Below are positions 55,059 to 63,248 of a DNA stretch of 64,000 nucleotides, piece after piece. The first letter of the stretch is position 1. The number at the start of each line of letters is the position of its first letter. The translations under genes were made by a program, and so were the position numbers. The stretch is from Jatrophihabitans sp. (lineage in GTDB: Bacteria > Actinomycetota > Actinomycetes > Mycobacteriales > Jatrophihabitantaceae). Under the pieces are notes generated by a model that saw only the letters and a program-made list of their open reading frames with translations, was not told the origin of the DNA and did no database searches. Location of the stretch: NCBI GenBank assembly GCA_025963285.1, contig JAOPUX010000151.1:1-64000 (forward strand), written 5' to 3'.

Positions 55059-56120
55059 ATGAACACCCTCGGATCGGATGGACAAGCCCCGGGGGCCGCC
55101 GGCCCGCTGTCCGGTCTGCGTGTCATCGAGATGGATGCGCTCGGCCCGGTCCCCCACGCGGCGATGATCCTCGCCGACGCTGGCGCAGCGGTTGTGCGCG
55201 TGGTGCGCTCAGGGGGGCCGCCAGACACGGGCACGCACCCGCTGCTGCGCGGGAGACGAACGGTCGCGCTCAATCTCAAGAGTGAGGACGGGCGGGAGGC
55301 AGTGCTCGCGCTGCTCGAGGAGTCCGACGTGCTGCTCGAGGGATTCCGCCCGGGCGTGATGGAGCGCCTCGGGCTCGGACCGGCCGACTGCGCCGCGCGT
55401 AATCCCGGGCTGATCTACGGTCGCATGACCGGCTGGGGTCAGACGGGGCCACTGGCCGACCGCGCGGGCCACGATATCAACTACATCTCGCTGACCGGGG
55501 CGCTGCACGCGATCGGGGAGGCCCACCGGGCGCCGATCGTGCCGCTGAATCTCGTCGGAGACTACGGCGGCGGGTCGATGCTGCTCCTCGTGGGCGTCCT
55601 GTCCGCGCTCTGGGAGCGCGAGCGGACGGGGCAGGGCCAGGTCGTTGATGCCGCGATGGTCGACGGGGTTCTCTCCCTGCAACAGCTCATCTGGGATCTA
55701 CGGTCCAACGGCCTGTGGAACGAAGACCGTCAATCGAACCAACTCGACGGTGGTGCGCCCTTCTATCGGACCTACCCGTGCAGCGATGGCCGCTGGGTCG
55801 CCGTGGGAGCCCTCGAGCCCCAGTTCTACCGGCTGCTCATCGAAGGTCTCGGCCTGGCCGGGGAGGAGCTGCCCGAACAGCTCGACGAGGCGTCGTGGCC
55901 AGCGCTGGCTGAGCGCATCGCCTCGGTGTTCGCGACCCAGCCGCGTGACCACTGGGCCGAGACCTTTGCCGATGTCGACGCCTGTGTCACTCCGGTGCTG
56001 AGCTACGACGAGGTTCGGGGACACCCGCACGTCGCCGCACGTGCAGGGTTGATCGAGGTCGACGGTGTCGTCCAGGCAGCGCCCGTCCCCCGCTTCAGCG
56101 GCTATCCGACGCCGCGCTGA
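55059..56120 (+). CDS. Alpha-methylacyl-CoA racemase-like CaiB/BaiF family protein
   Basis: A 353-residue family III CoA-transferase-fold protein of racemase length. The racemase pair is visible as His138 in AGHDINY and Asp168 in LNLVGDYGGGSM, followed by TGQGQVVDAAMVDG. Alpha-methylacyl-CoA racemase interconverts 2R and 2S methyl-branched acyl-CoAs so that stereospecific acyl-CoA dehydrogenases can act. It is needed for isoprenoid and sterol side chains. The gene is divergent from the P450 operon and overlaps the end of the convergent CaiB gene by 26 bases. A transferase role remains possible. Confidence 0.85.
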   Translation: MNTLGSDGQAPGAAGPLSGLRVIEMDALGPVPHAAMILADAGAAVVRVVRSGGPPDTGTHPLLRGRRTVALNLKSEDGREAVLALLEESDVLLEGFRPGVMERLGLGPADCAARNPGLIYGRMTGWGQTGPLADRAGHDINYISLTGALHAIGEAHRAPIVPLNLVGDYGGGSMLLLVGVLSALWERERTGQGQVVDAAMVDGVLSLQQLIWDLRSNGLWNEDRQSNQLDGGAPFYRTYPCSDGRWVAVGALEPQFYRLLIEGLGLAGEELPEQLDEASWPALAERIASVFATQPRDHWAETFADVDACVTPVLSYDEVRGHPHVAARAGLIEVDGVVQAAPVPRFSGYPTPR

Positions 56121-57300
56121 TCTCCCGCCAGCTCACACCCGCAGGATCGACGGGAGCTGCCGCAGCCGGTGTGACGTCTGGTTGGGCGCGGCCGACCAGC
56201 TTGATCGGCGAGGGCAACTGGTCGGCGCCGAACACTGCCGCCGGCAACCAGGGCATCCGATGACGGAACTGAGCCACCTCCCCAGCCTCGTCACGAGCGG
56301 TGACCGGCGCCAGGCTCAGACCATGCTCCTCAGCCAGCGCCAGCCACTCGGCTACGGTCCGCTGGGCGAAGACGGCGCGCAGAGCATCCGCCAAGTCGAC
56401 ATCGCCGGCTGCGTCGTCGGCCCCCGGCGCCCCGGGCCAGCGCTCGGCCAGCTCAGCACAACCGGCGACGGCGCAGAACTGGATCCAGAACTTCTCCTCC
56501 AGCGCCATCAGGTAGACGAACCGTCCGTCCGAAGTCGGGTAGACCTGCTGTCGCACCCCGTCGATCAGACCGCCCATTCCTGCTGGCCTGCGCCGACCTC
56601 CGTCGGCCGGCAGCCCGGTCACGTCGCTGTCCGGGCGGTGGTAGGCCTGAGCCGTCTCAATCCGGTACCAGTCGAATGCCGCGGCCGCGTCGGCCTGAGC
56701 CACGTCGAACTCGTGACCCCGCCCGGTGGCCCGCGCCTCGATCACCCCGGCCAGGATGGCCAAGGCTCCATAGAGCGGTCCGGCATTCAGCCCGATGGAC
56801 GGTTGGTCGGCGAAGTGCCACCGTCCGTCGGCGCCCTCGACAGGGTCCAGGATGCCCGGGAGGGTGTCGAAGGCGACGGCGTGGGCCGGCATGTCGCGCA
56901 TCGGACCAGTGAGCCCGTACCCGGTTAGCCGGCACAGGACCAGGCGCGGGTTGGCGGCCCACAACGCTGCGGCGGTCAGCCCGCGGCGGTCGAGCCCACC
57001 GGGCCGCATCGCTTCGACCACCACATCGGCCTCGGCCGCCAGCTCCAAGAATCGATCACGGCCAGGCGCCTCACGCAGGTCGAGGGCTATGCAGCGCTTT
57101 CCACGGTTCACATGCAGATGCATCAACGACGTCCCGTGAACCAGTGGCCAGCTGGCCCCCCGAATCGGGTCCCCGTTGGGGGGCTCGATCTTGATGACGT
57201 CGGCCCCCAGGTCGGCCAGTGGCGTCGATACCGCGGCGGAGTCGTAGAGCGACGCCTCGAGAATGCGCACGCCGGCGAGCGGTCCACGTCCTTCACTCAT
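56095..57300 (-). CDS. CaiB/BaiF CoA-transferase family protein
   Basis: A 401-residue family III CoA-transferase-fold protein: LAGVRILEASLYDSAAVSTPLADLGADVIKIEPPNGDPIRG at the start and LVLCRLTGYGLTGPMRD. TGRGHEFDVAQADAAAAF follows. Where transferases usually have a catalytic Asp (P-x-x-D-x-x-A-G), this one reads PSIGLNAG, so the Asp appears replaced by Gly; the alignment is by eye. It may be an inactive partner of the tandem transferase upstream. The ATG at 57300 is chosen after GGGCGGG; the longer frame overlaps the previous gene. Confidence 0.85.
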   Translation of the reverse strand: MSEGRGPLAGVRILEASLYDSAAVSTPLADLGADVIKIEPPNGDPIRGASWPLVHGTSLMHLHVNRGKRCIALDLREAPGRDRFLELAAEADVVVEAMRPGGLDRRGLTAAALWAANPRLVLCRLTGYGLTGPMRDMPAHAVAFDTLPGILDPVEGADGRWHFADQPSIGLNAGPLYGALAILAGVIEARATGRGHEFDVAQADAAAAFDWYRIETAQAYHRPDSDVTGLPADGGRRRPAGMGGLIDGVRQQVYPTSDGRFVYLMALEEKFWIQFCAVAGCAELAERWPGAPGADDAAGDVDLADALRAVFAQRTVAEWLALAEEHGLSLAPVTARDEAGEVAQFRHRMPWLPAAVFGADQLPSPIKLVGRAQPDVTPAAAAPVDPAGVSWREISAASDSR

Positions 57301-57316
57301 CGCAGACACCCGCCCG

Positions 57317-59692
57317 TCAGCCGAAGCCGACGAGTGCTGCGGGCCGCGTGCCGGTGACACCGGCGGCGCGCAGTTCGGAGAGTCTCTCGGAGCTCAGTCC
57401 GAGCAGGTCAGCCAGCACCGCGTCGGTGTCGGCCCCGAAGTCAGCGACGAGCCGGCGTTGAACCTTGTGGGGACCGTGCTCGAGTCGCATCGGCAGGCCC
57501 GGAAGGCGGTACTCACCGATCACCGGATGGTGAACCGTCTCATGCAGGCCGCGCTCCCTGAGCGGGAGCAGATCCGCGACCTCGAAGGTGTTGATCACCT
57601 CGGCGTACGGAACGCCGGCAGCGGCCAGCAATGCGACCGAGTCCTCACGCGGCCGATCGGCAGCCCAGGAATGCAGCCGGTCGGCAATCACCTCCGGCGC
57701 GGCTCCCGAGACTCCCAGCAGCTCGGCCAGACGGGCCGCTTGGGCCGATGTCTCCGCCGAAACGAGTAGCCACCGCTGGTCCACCGGATCGGGCTGTGGC
57801 GGGCCGCACTGCAGCATCTCCTGGACAACGGTCAGGGGATCGCGGGCCCCCGCGCGCCGAATCAACCGCCCGTAGGCCTGCTGCTCGACGACCTGCTCGG
57901 CGCTGAACTGAAGAGCGCCGTTGACCATCGGCACCTCGACCAGCATTCCGAGCCCGGCATTTTGACGGTGCTGCAAGGCCAGCAGGATCGCCTGCGTGGC
58001 GTGCAGAGCAGCAATCAGGTCACACGGACCGTTCGGCACGACCGGCGGGCCGTCGGGGTACCCCGTGCAGTAGGCGAGTCCCGACACCTGCTCCATCGTC
58101 TGGGCGAAGCCGCCTCGCTCTCGCCAAGGACCGCGGGTGCCGAAGGCCGGAAGCCGCGCCAGAATGATCTGGGAATTGATGGCCGAGAGTCGCTCGTAGG
58201 TCAGGCCCCACTGCTCGCTGACCCGCGGCGTGAAGTTCTCGATCACCAGGTCGCATCGACTCGCGAAATCGATACCAATCTCAGCTCCTTCGGGGGACTG
58301 CATATCGATGGTGACGTTCTGCTTGTTGGCGTTGGCGACGTGATAGTGCGGCGTCCAGTGCCACCAGTCCTCGTCTGCCAGCCCATGCACCGCCTGGAAA
58401 CGCATGCCGTCCGGCCGGCGCGGCGACTCTACGTGAATCACGTCGGCGCCCAGCCCCGCCAGGATCTGGCCGACCAGCGGACCGGCCCAGAACGCGGTGA
58501 AGTCCGCGATACGAATTCCGGAGAGCGGCAGCGATCCGGCACGGTGCCGAGTGGGCCGGTCGGGATGGTCCACGATGCCGCGGGTATCGTCGCCCAGGCG
58601 CGGGGCGGGGGTGAACGGCCGGCGGCCCGCGCCGCTGCCCAAGGTGTAATGCACATCTGGCCGCAGGAAGCCGCCCCGAGGATCGGGGACGTAGCATCCC
58701 AGCGCCTCGAACTGATCCACCTGAGGGATGGTCGCGCCGTTGGCAACCGGCGCCGCGGGGATCCGGAGGGCCTGCGCGAGGTCGAGTACCTCCCCACTCG
58801 TCCGGCTCGAAGTCCATTCGTCGATTGCTGCGACGAACTCGTCTCGGCGGCTGATTCGGGCATCGAAGCTGATCAGCGCCTCGTCGGCCATCCAGTCACC
58901 ACGCTCGACCAGGACGCAGAAATCGAGCCATTGCTGGCCCGTCACCACCATGAAGCCGACATGGCCGTCGAGGGTTGGATGGATGTCGGGCACGTTCATC
59001 GTGCGGGAGTAGCGAAAGGGCCGATGCGCCATGTCCATGTAGGTCGGCCCCTCGATCGGACCGATGTAGACGTTCGAGTCCAGGGCACTGATATCGATCA
59101 GCTCGCCGTCGGTGTCGGCCAGCACGGACACCTGCACTCCGATCGCGGCAATGATGCCGGTGGCCCACTCGCCCGGCCGCCCTCCGATCATGACGGGAGG
59201 GGTCTGGGCCGTGCCGCGCTGGAACGGGCCCCCTGCGAGCGTCTGCAGGACACCATCGGTCACCGGACGGTCTGCCCAGACCGAGTCCAGGCCGAAGGGC
59301 GTTAAGGCGACGACCTTGAGTCGGGGGTAGCGCCGCCGGAGCTCCCTGGGGCCCCACCTCTCGGCAAGGCCTGCAGTCTCCGACCAGATGACAACGTCAG
59401 CGGCGCGCAGGAGTTGATCCAGCGCCGCGGCATCGGGCGCCTCGTCGAGTTGGAGCACCCGGCTCGCCTTACTGGCTGCGAGGTGCATGAAGAGCGCACC
59501 ATCCTCGCCTTCGGCTCGTCCCCTAGTGACCGACCGGCGCCGCAGCGAGTTCCCGCGCTCGGACTCGATCATGGTGACGTCCGCTCCGGCATCGGCGAGC
59601 AGCTTGCTGCAATAGGCGCCGGAGAGGCCGTCGGACAGGTCGATGACGGCCAGCCCGTCAAGCGGCAGGGCCACTGGCTCTTCCATCGTCAC
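57317..59692 (-). CDS. Tandem (two-domain) CaiB/BaiF CoA-transferase-like protein
   Basis: A 791-residue fusion of two family III transferase domains. The first (about 10-385) has LDGLAVIDLSDGLSGAYCSKLLADAGADVTMIE and a site reading RPGEWATG, so the usual Asp looks like Glu. The second (about 395-785) opens LSGIRIADFTAFWAGPLVGQILAGLGADVIHVES and keeps an Asp in NGPCDLIAAL. Linked domains of this kind normally act as intramolecular dimers transferring CoA between acids. The GTG at 59692 follows AGAGGG by six bases; ATG 59686 is an alternative. Confidence 0.88.
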   Translation of the reverse strand: MTMEEPVALPLDGLAVIDLSDGLSGAYCSKLLADAGADVTMIESERGNSLRRRSVTRGRAEGEDGALFMHLAASKASRVLQLDEAPDAAALDQLLRAADVVIWSETAGLAERWGPRELRRRYPRLKVVALTPFGLDSVWADRPVTDGVLQTLAGGPFQRGTAQTPPVMIGGRPGEWATGIIAAIGVQVSVLADTDGELIDISALDSNVYIGPIEGPTYMDMAHRPFRYSRTMNVPDIHPTLDGHVGFMVVTGQQWLDFCVLVERGDWMADEALISFDARISRRDEFVAAIDEWTSSRTSGEVLDLAQALRIPAAPVANGATIPQVDQFEALGCYVPDPRGGFLRPDVHYTLGSGAGRRPFTPAPRLGDDTRGIVDHPDRPTRHRAGSLPLSGIRIADFTAFWAGPLVGQILAGLGADVIHVESPRRPDGMRFQAVHGLADEDWWHWTPHYHVANANKQNVTIDMQSPEGAEIGIDFASRCDLVIENFTPRVSEQWGLTYERLSAINSQIILARLPAFGTRGPWRERGGFAQTMEQVSGLAYCTGYPDGPPVVPNGPCDLIAALHATQAILLALQHRQNAGLGMLVEVPMVNGALQFSAEQVVEQQAYGRLIRRAGARDPLTVVQEMLQCGPPQPDPVDQRWLLVSAETSAQAARLAELLGVSGAAPEVIADRLHSWAADRPREDSVALLAAAGVPYAEVINTFEVADLLPLRERGLHETVHHPVIGEYRLPGLPMRLEHGPHKVQRRLVADFGADTDAVLADLLGLSSERLSELRAAGVTGTRPAALVGFG

Positions 59693-59746
59693 GCGGTTCC
59701 CTCTCTCTGCCACGAATCGGCATGGTATTTATTCATTTTCGGGAAC

Positions 59747-60268
59747 TCATGCTTCGATCAGCCGGGCGGAGGAGGCGAAGGTTCGGGCCATCTCCATGTA
59801 CTCCGCAGATCCCGCTCGGACGAGGTCACCCACCCAGTCCGCAGGCTTGATTCGAGCCGGGACGCCCACCGCAATGTGCCCTCGGGGGACACAGAGACCC
59901 TCGGTCACAAGAGCCTGAGCAGCGACGGCAGCTTCATCCTCGATGACCGCCCGGTTCAGCACCACGGACCCCGATCCGATCAGGCAGTCTGACCCGACGT
60001 CGCACCCCTCCAGGTGGACGAGATGGCCGACGATGGTGCCGTCGCCAACCACGGTCGGCCGAGCCCGGATGCAGTGCAGCACGCTGCCGTCCTGGATCGA
60101 GGCCCCACTACCGATGACTATCTCGCCAAAGTCCGCGCGAAGAACCGCACCCGGCCAGATCGACGAGCCGGCCCCGATTGTGACTGCCCCGATCACCGTC
60201 GCGGCCGGGTGTACGAACGCATCCCGATGAATCCTGGGCGCCTTGCCAGCGAGCTCCCACACTGCCAT
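59747..60268 (-). CDS. Gamma-carbonic-anhydrase-like hexapeptide-repeat protein
   Basis: A 173-residue left-handed beta-helix protein: HPAATVIGAVTIGAGSSIWPGAVLRADFGEIVIGSGASIQDGSVLHC, with imperfect hexads to about residue 125, then a helix. His ligands of the trimer interface are partly visible (VLHCI, VGHLVHLEGC). Relatives include gamma carbonic anhydrases and PaaY, a thioesterase-like accessory of phenylacetate degradation. In a CaiB operon a CoA-hydrolysing role is as plausible as CO2 hydration. ATG 60268 follows the preceding stop by two bases. Confidence 0.85.
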   Translation of the reverse strand: MAVWELAGKAPRIHRDAFVHPAATVIGAVTIGAGSSIWPGAVLRADFGEIVIGSGASIQDGSVLHCIRARPTVVGDGTIVGHLVHLEGCDVGSDCLIGSGSVVLNRAVIEDEAAVAAQALVTEGLCVPRGHIAVGVPARIKPADWVGDLVRAGSAEYMEMARTFASSARLIEA

Positions 60269-60270
60269 GG

Positions 60271-60573
60271 TCAATCGCTCGCAGGGAGCGCGCGGGTCTC
60301 AGCGAGCTCGAGCGGAACTCCGTCAACACTCAGCTGTCCGACACCGGGCTTGGTCACCAGTACCTGAAGTGCACCGCCCGAGCCGTCGTAGCGCTTGCCG
60401 ATCAAGTTCGCTGCCTCGGCATCGAGGTGCAGTCCGAGCGCCGGCTCGGCCGCGATCTCGATCATGGGATGTCCCCCGCATTCCAGCAGGGCCTCGACCT
60501 CGGGCGCCCGAGTGACGATGATCTGGCTCTCGCACACCTGGCTCTTCATGCGCTGGCCCACCTTCAGCAACAT
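60271..60573 (-). CDS. Conserved small protein, operon leader of the CaiB set
   Basis: A 100-residue soluble protein: MLLKVGQRMKSQVCESQIIV, then a Cys in LLECGGHPM, and the C-terminal LIGKRYDGSGGALQVLVTKPG and LSVDGVPLEL. Two Cys (about residues 14 and 32) and the CGG turn suggest a small metal-binding or beta-barrel fold. I have a sense of similar proteins next to actinobacterial CoA-ligase and transferase genes but cannot name the family. The ATG at 60573 has GGAGG seven bases upstream. The longer frame to 61341 is antisense to the SDR gene. Confidence 0.72.
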   Translation of the reverse strand: MLLKVGQRMKSQVCESQIIVTRAPEVEALLECGGHPMIEIAAEPALGLHLDAEAANLIGKRYDGSGGALQVLVTKPGVGQLSVDGVPLELAETRALPASD

Positions 60574-60600
60574 GCTTGACCTCCAGCAATTGACACGGGA

Positions 60601-60623
60601 TATTCCTATTATCTTTGTGACAA
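60601..60623. promoter_or_regulatory. Candidate shared operator/-10 region, CaiB operon and SDR-P450 operon
   Basis: TATTCCTATTATCTTTGTGACAA with TTATCTTTG at 60609-60617 and core TCTTTGTGACAA (60612-60623), lying 13 bases upstream of the SDR start. It shares the 9-mer with the 25204 (minus strand) and 55010 sites. Confidence 0.45.
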
Positions 60624-60636
60624 TGAGGGAGACTAC

Positions 60637-61497
60637 ATGAAGCTGCTCGAGAACCAGGTTGTGCTCGTCACCGGCGGCGGAAGAGGTCAGGGCCGGGCTC
60701 ACGCGCTCGCCTCCGCGCGCGAGGGAGCAGACGTGGTGCTCGTCGACCTGGCAAGTCCGGCTGGCTTGGACAGTGTTTCCTATGGACTCGGTACCTCGGA
60801 GGACCTGGACGAGACCGCCAAGCTGGTCGAGAAGGAGGGCCAGCACGCCCTCATCGCGATCGCCGACGTCCGCGAGCAGTCCGAACTCGATGCGGCGGTT
60901 ACGGCGGGGATCAAGGAGTTCGGCCACATCGACGCCCTCATCGCCAACGCGGGGATCTGGACGCTGGCTCCGGTGTGGGAACTCTCCGAGGCTCAGTGGA
61001 CGCAGATGATCTCGGTCAACCTCACCGGGGCATGGCATGCCATCAAGGCAGTCGCGCCGCACATGATCGAGCGCCAGCGCGGCTCGATCGTGGTGACGTC
61101 CTCTGTCGCAGGGCTGGAAGCCGGGCACGACAATGCGCACTACACCGCCTCCAAGCACGGCGTGATCGGGCTGATGCGTAGCGCGGCGTTGGATCTCGCC
61201 CGCCACGGAATCCGCTGCAACGCGATCAGTCCCGGCGCCATCGACACTCCGATGACGAACAATCAGCAGGGTTGGGACATGCTCTCCGGCGGGCCCGGGG
61301 GACAGTCCGACGTAATGAAGGCCACCGGATTGCACTTCCACGCACTCAAGGGTGCCTCGTTCATGCCGCCGGACGTGATCGCGGATGCAGGGGTGTTCCT
61401 TAACTCTTACCTAGCCCGCGCGGTCACTGGGGTGGTCCTGCCCGTGGACGCCGGTCACATGCTCCTGGTTGGCTACAACCATGAGCCGGCGAGCTGA
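60637..61497 (+). CDS. Mycofactocin-coupled SDR family oxidoreductase
   Basis: A 286-residue mycofactocin-type SDR: QVVLVTGGGRGQGRAHALA, the insert ASPAGLDSVSYGLGTSEDLDETAKLVE, NAGIW, Tyr169 and Lys173 in YTASK, and a long C-terminal loop with FHALKGASFMPP. It is more diverged from the other three in the window. It is the first gene of a rightward operon; the P450 ATG overlaps its stop (TGATG). Together they suggest hydroxylation followed by alcohol oxidation. Confidence 0.9.
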   Translation: MKLLENQVVLVTGGGRGQGRAHALASAREGADVVLVDLASPAGLDSVSYGLGTSEDLDETAKLVEKEGQHALIAIADVREQSELDAAVTAGIKEFGHIDALIANAGIWTLAPVWELSEAQWTQMISVNLTGAWHAIKAVAPHMIERQRGSIVVTSSVAGLEAGHDNAHYTASKHGVIGLMRSAALDLARHGIRCNAISPGAIDTPMTNNQQGWDMLSGGPGGQSDVMKATGLHFHALKGASFMPPDVIADAGVFLNSYLARAVTGVVLPVDAGHMLLVGYNHEPAS

Positions 61498-62759
61498 TGC
61501 CCCTGCGCGACAAGCCGCCCGTACTGCCCGACCCCCTGCTTGATCCTGCGGTTCAAGATTGCCCCTACGACCACTACCGATCGCTGCGGGAGAGCGCCCC
61601 CGTCCACCGAATGCCCGACACGGGGTACTACGTGCTCAGCCGCCATGCAGACGTGCGAGCGGCGATGCTCGACACCGACACCTATTCGAGCCAGTACGAC
61701 TACGGCGACATCGCCTCGTTCAACGCGAGCCCGATGCGGATCGTGGACCAGGCGCTGGCTGAGCGCGGTTGGCCGCACGTCGCGACCCTGCAGCGCCAGG
61801 ATCCGCCGCTGCACGGCCGTGATCGAGAGCTCGTCCGACCGCTATTCGCACCCCGCGCGATCAAGGCGTTGACCAGCAACATTGAGGCCAAGGTCGAGCT
61901 TGTGATCGACGGCTTCATCGAACGCGGGGCGTGCGAGTTCGTCTCCGATTTTGCTGTGCCATTCCCTGCTCTGGTGATGGCCGAGCAGCTCGGACTCGGC
62001 GATCATGATCTGCCGACCCTGCACAGCTGGGTTGACGGCATGCTTGCCCCGGTCACCCGTCCGCTCAACGACGCTGAGGCATCCGCCGCGGTCGAAGCCG
62101 AGCTAGCGGCGCAGCACCATTTCGCCGATCTCTTTCGCCGACGGCGCGTCGAGCCTGGTGATGACATCGTGTCGTGGCTGGTGGCTTCGAGGGCTAGCGG
62201 CGATGACGCGGTCTACAGCGACGCCGACCTGCAGAGCATCATGCGCTTCCTGTTGACTGGCGGGCTCAACACCACCGCTCATGCACTGGCACACGGGATG
62301 CTCTACCTGACAATGAACCCCGGTATGTGGGAGGAGCTTGCGGCCGACCCAGCACAGTTGGGCCGTTTCATCGAAGAGATCATCCGACTCGACGGGCCGG
62401 TGCAGGGGCTGTTCCGCCGCACGACCAAGCCGGTGGACCTGCACGACGTCACCATCCCAGCGGGTTCCTTCGTGATGCTCCGGCACGGAGCGGCCAACCA
62501 CGACCCCGAGGTGTTCGCCGATCCCGAATCATGCGATATCAATCGTCAGGAGCTCGGGCAGCACGTCGGATTCGGCGCCGGACCGCACTATTGCATCGGC
62601 GCGCCGCTGGCCCGCGAGGAGATGCGCGCCGCGTTCGCCGCTCTGCTGACCCGGATTGATCGACCTCGCCTGGCTGCCACTCAGCCTGAGCCGGCCCATC
62701 TGCCCAGCCTGATGTTTCGTGGACTCAGCCGCCTTGACCTCACTTTCGAGGTGCGTTAG
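61497..62759 (+). CDS. Cytochrome P450
   Basis: A 420-residue class I P450: I-helix LLTGGLNTTAHAL, K-helix EEIIRL and heme loop VGFGAGPHYCIGAPLAREEM. The N-terminal PDTGYYVLSRHADVRAAMLDTDTYSSQYDYG is normal. The ATG overlaps the SDR stop by one base. It shares an operon with a SnoaL-like protein and an LLM oxidoreductase but no ferredoxin. Confidence 0.95.
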   Translation: MPLRDKPPVLPDPLLDPAVQDCPYDHYRSLRESAPVHRMPDTGYYVLSRHADVRAAMLDTDTYSSQYDYGDIASFNASPMRIVDQALAERGWPHVATLQRQDPPLHGRDRELVRPLFAPRAIKALTSNIEAKVELVIDGFIERGACEFVSDFAVPFPALVMAEQLGLGDHDLPTLHSWVDGMLAPVTRPLNDAEASAAVEAELAAQHHFADLFRRRRVEPGDDIVSWLVASRASGDDAVYSDADLQSIMRFLLTGGLNTTAHALAHGMLYLTMNPGMWEELAADPAQLGRFIEEIIRLDGPVQGLFRRTTKPVDLHDVTIPAGSFVMLRHGAANHDPEVFADPESCDINRQELGQHVGFGAGPHYCIGAPLAREEMRAAFAALLTRIDRPRLAATQPEPAHLPSLMFRGLSRLDLTFEVR

Positions 62760-62816
62760 CGAGTTCCAACGCCAGGCTGCATCATTCGCTCATTCCAGGT
62801 AAGCACCGGAGGAACA

Positions 62817-63245
62817 ATGGATACCGAACAGACACGTGCGTTGATCGACGACCTCTACGCGACGCTGGGGCGAGGCGACCGCGATCATCTGATGGAGTTG
62901 CTCGCGCCTGACATCAGCTGGCAGATGCCGGCGAGCATTCCCAACGGAACCGTGCATGGCGCGCAGCGCGTGGCCGAACAGCTCGGGTCGGCAACCGTTC
63001 GTCGCCTGTTCCAGCGCGGGACGTTCCGGCTGGAGATCTACAACGTCTGGGTGGAGGGCAATATCGCGATAGCCCAGACAGGGACACATGCGATAACGCA
63101 AGCCGGAAGGAAGTACGACATGGAGTACGTCTGGGTCTACACCTGCGCCGACGGCCGCATCGCTCACGTCCGGGAGTACCTGGACACCAAGCTCGCAGCC
63201 GAGGTCATCGGTGAGGCCAACATCGGCGTCCCGGACTCGGTGTAG
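62817..63245 (+). CDS. SnoaL-like / NTF2-fold protein
   Basis: A 142-residue protein: TRALIDDLYATLGRGDRDHLMELLAPDISWQMP is the conserved opening of SnoaL-like domains, with YNVWVEGNIAIAQTGTHA, then WVYTCADGRIAHVREYLDT at the end. A GGAGGA site lies four bases upstream of the ATG. Probable isomerase, hydratase or ligand-binding protein. It is followed three bases later by the LLM gene. Confidence 0.88.
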   Translation: MDTEQTRALIDDLYATLGRGDRDHLMELLAPDISWQMPASIPNGTVHGAQRVAEQLGSATVRRLFQRGTFRLEIYNVWVEGNIAIAQTGTHAITQAGRKYDMEYVWVYTCADGRIAHVREYLDTKLAAEVIGEANIGVPDSV

Positions 63246-63248
63246 ATC

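Noticed and set aside
57962-59305. 447-residue plus-strand frame antisense to the tandem CaiB gene
   Set aside because: Typical high-GC antisense frame with no domain; the minus-strand protein is convincing.
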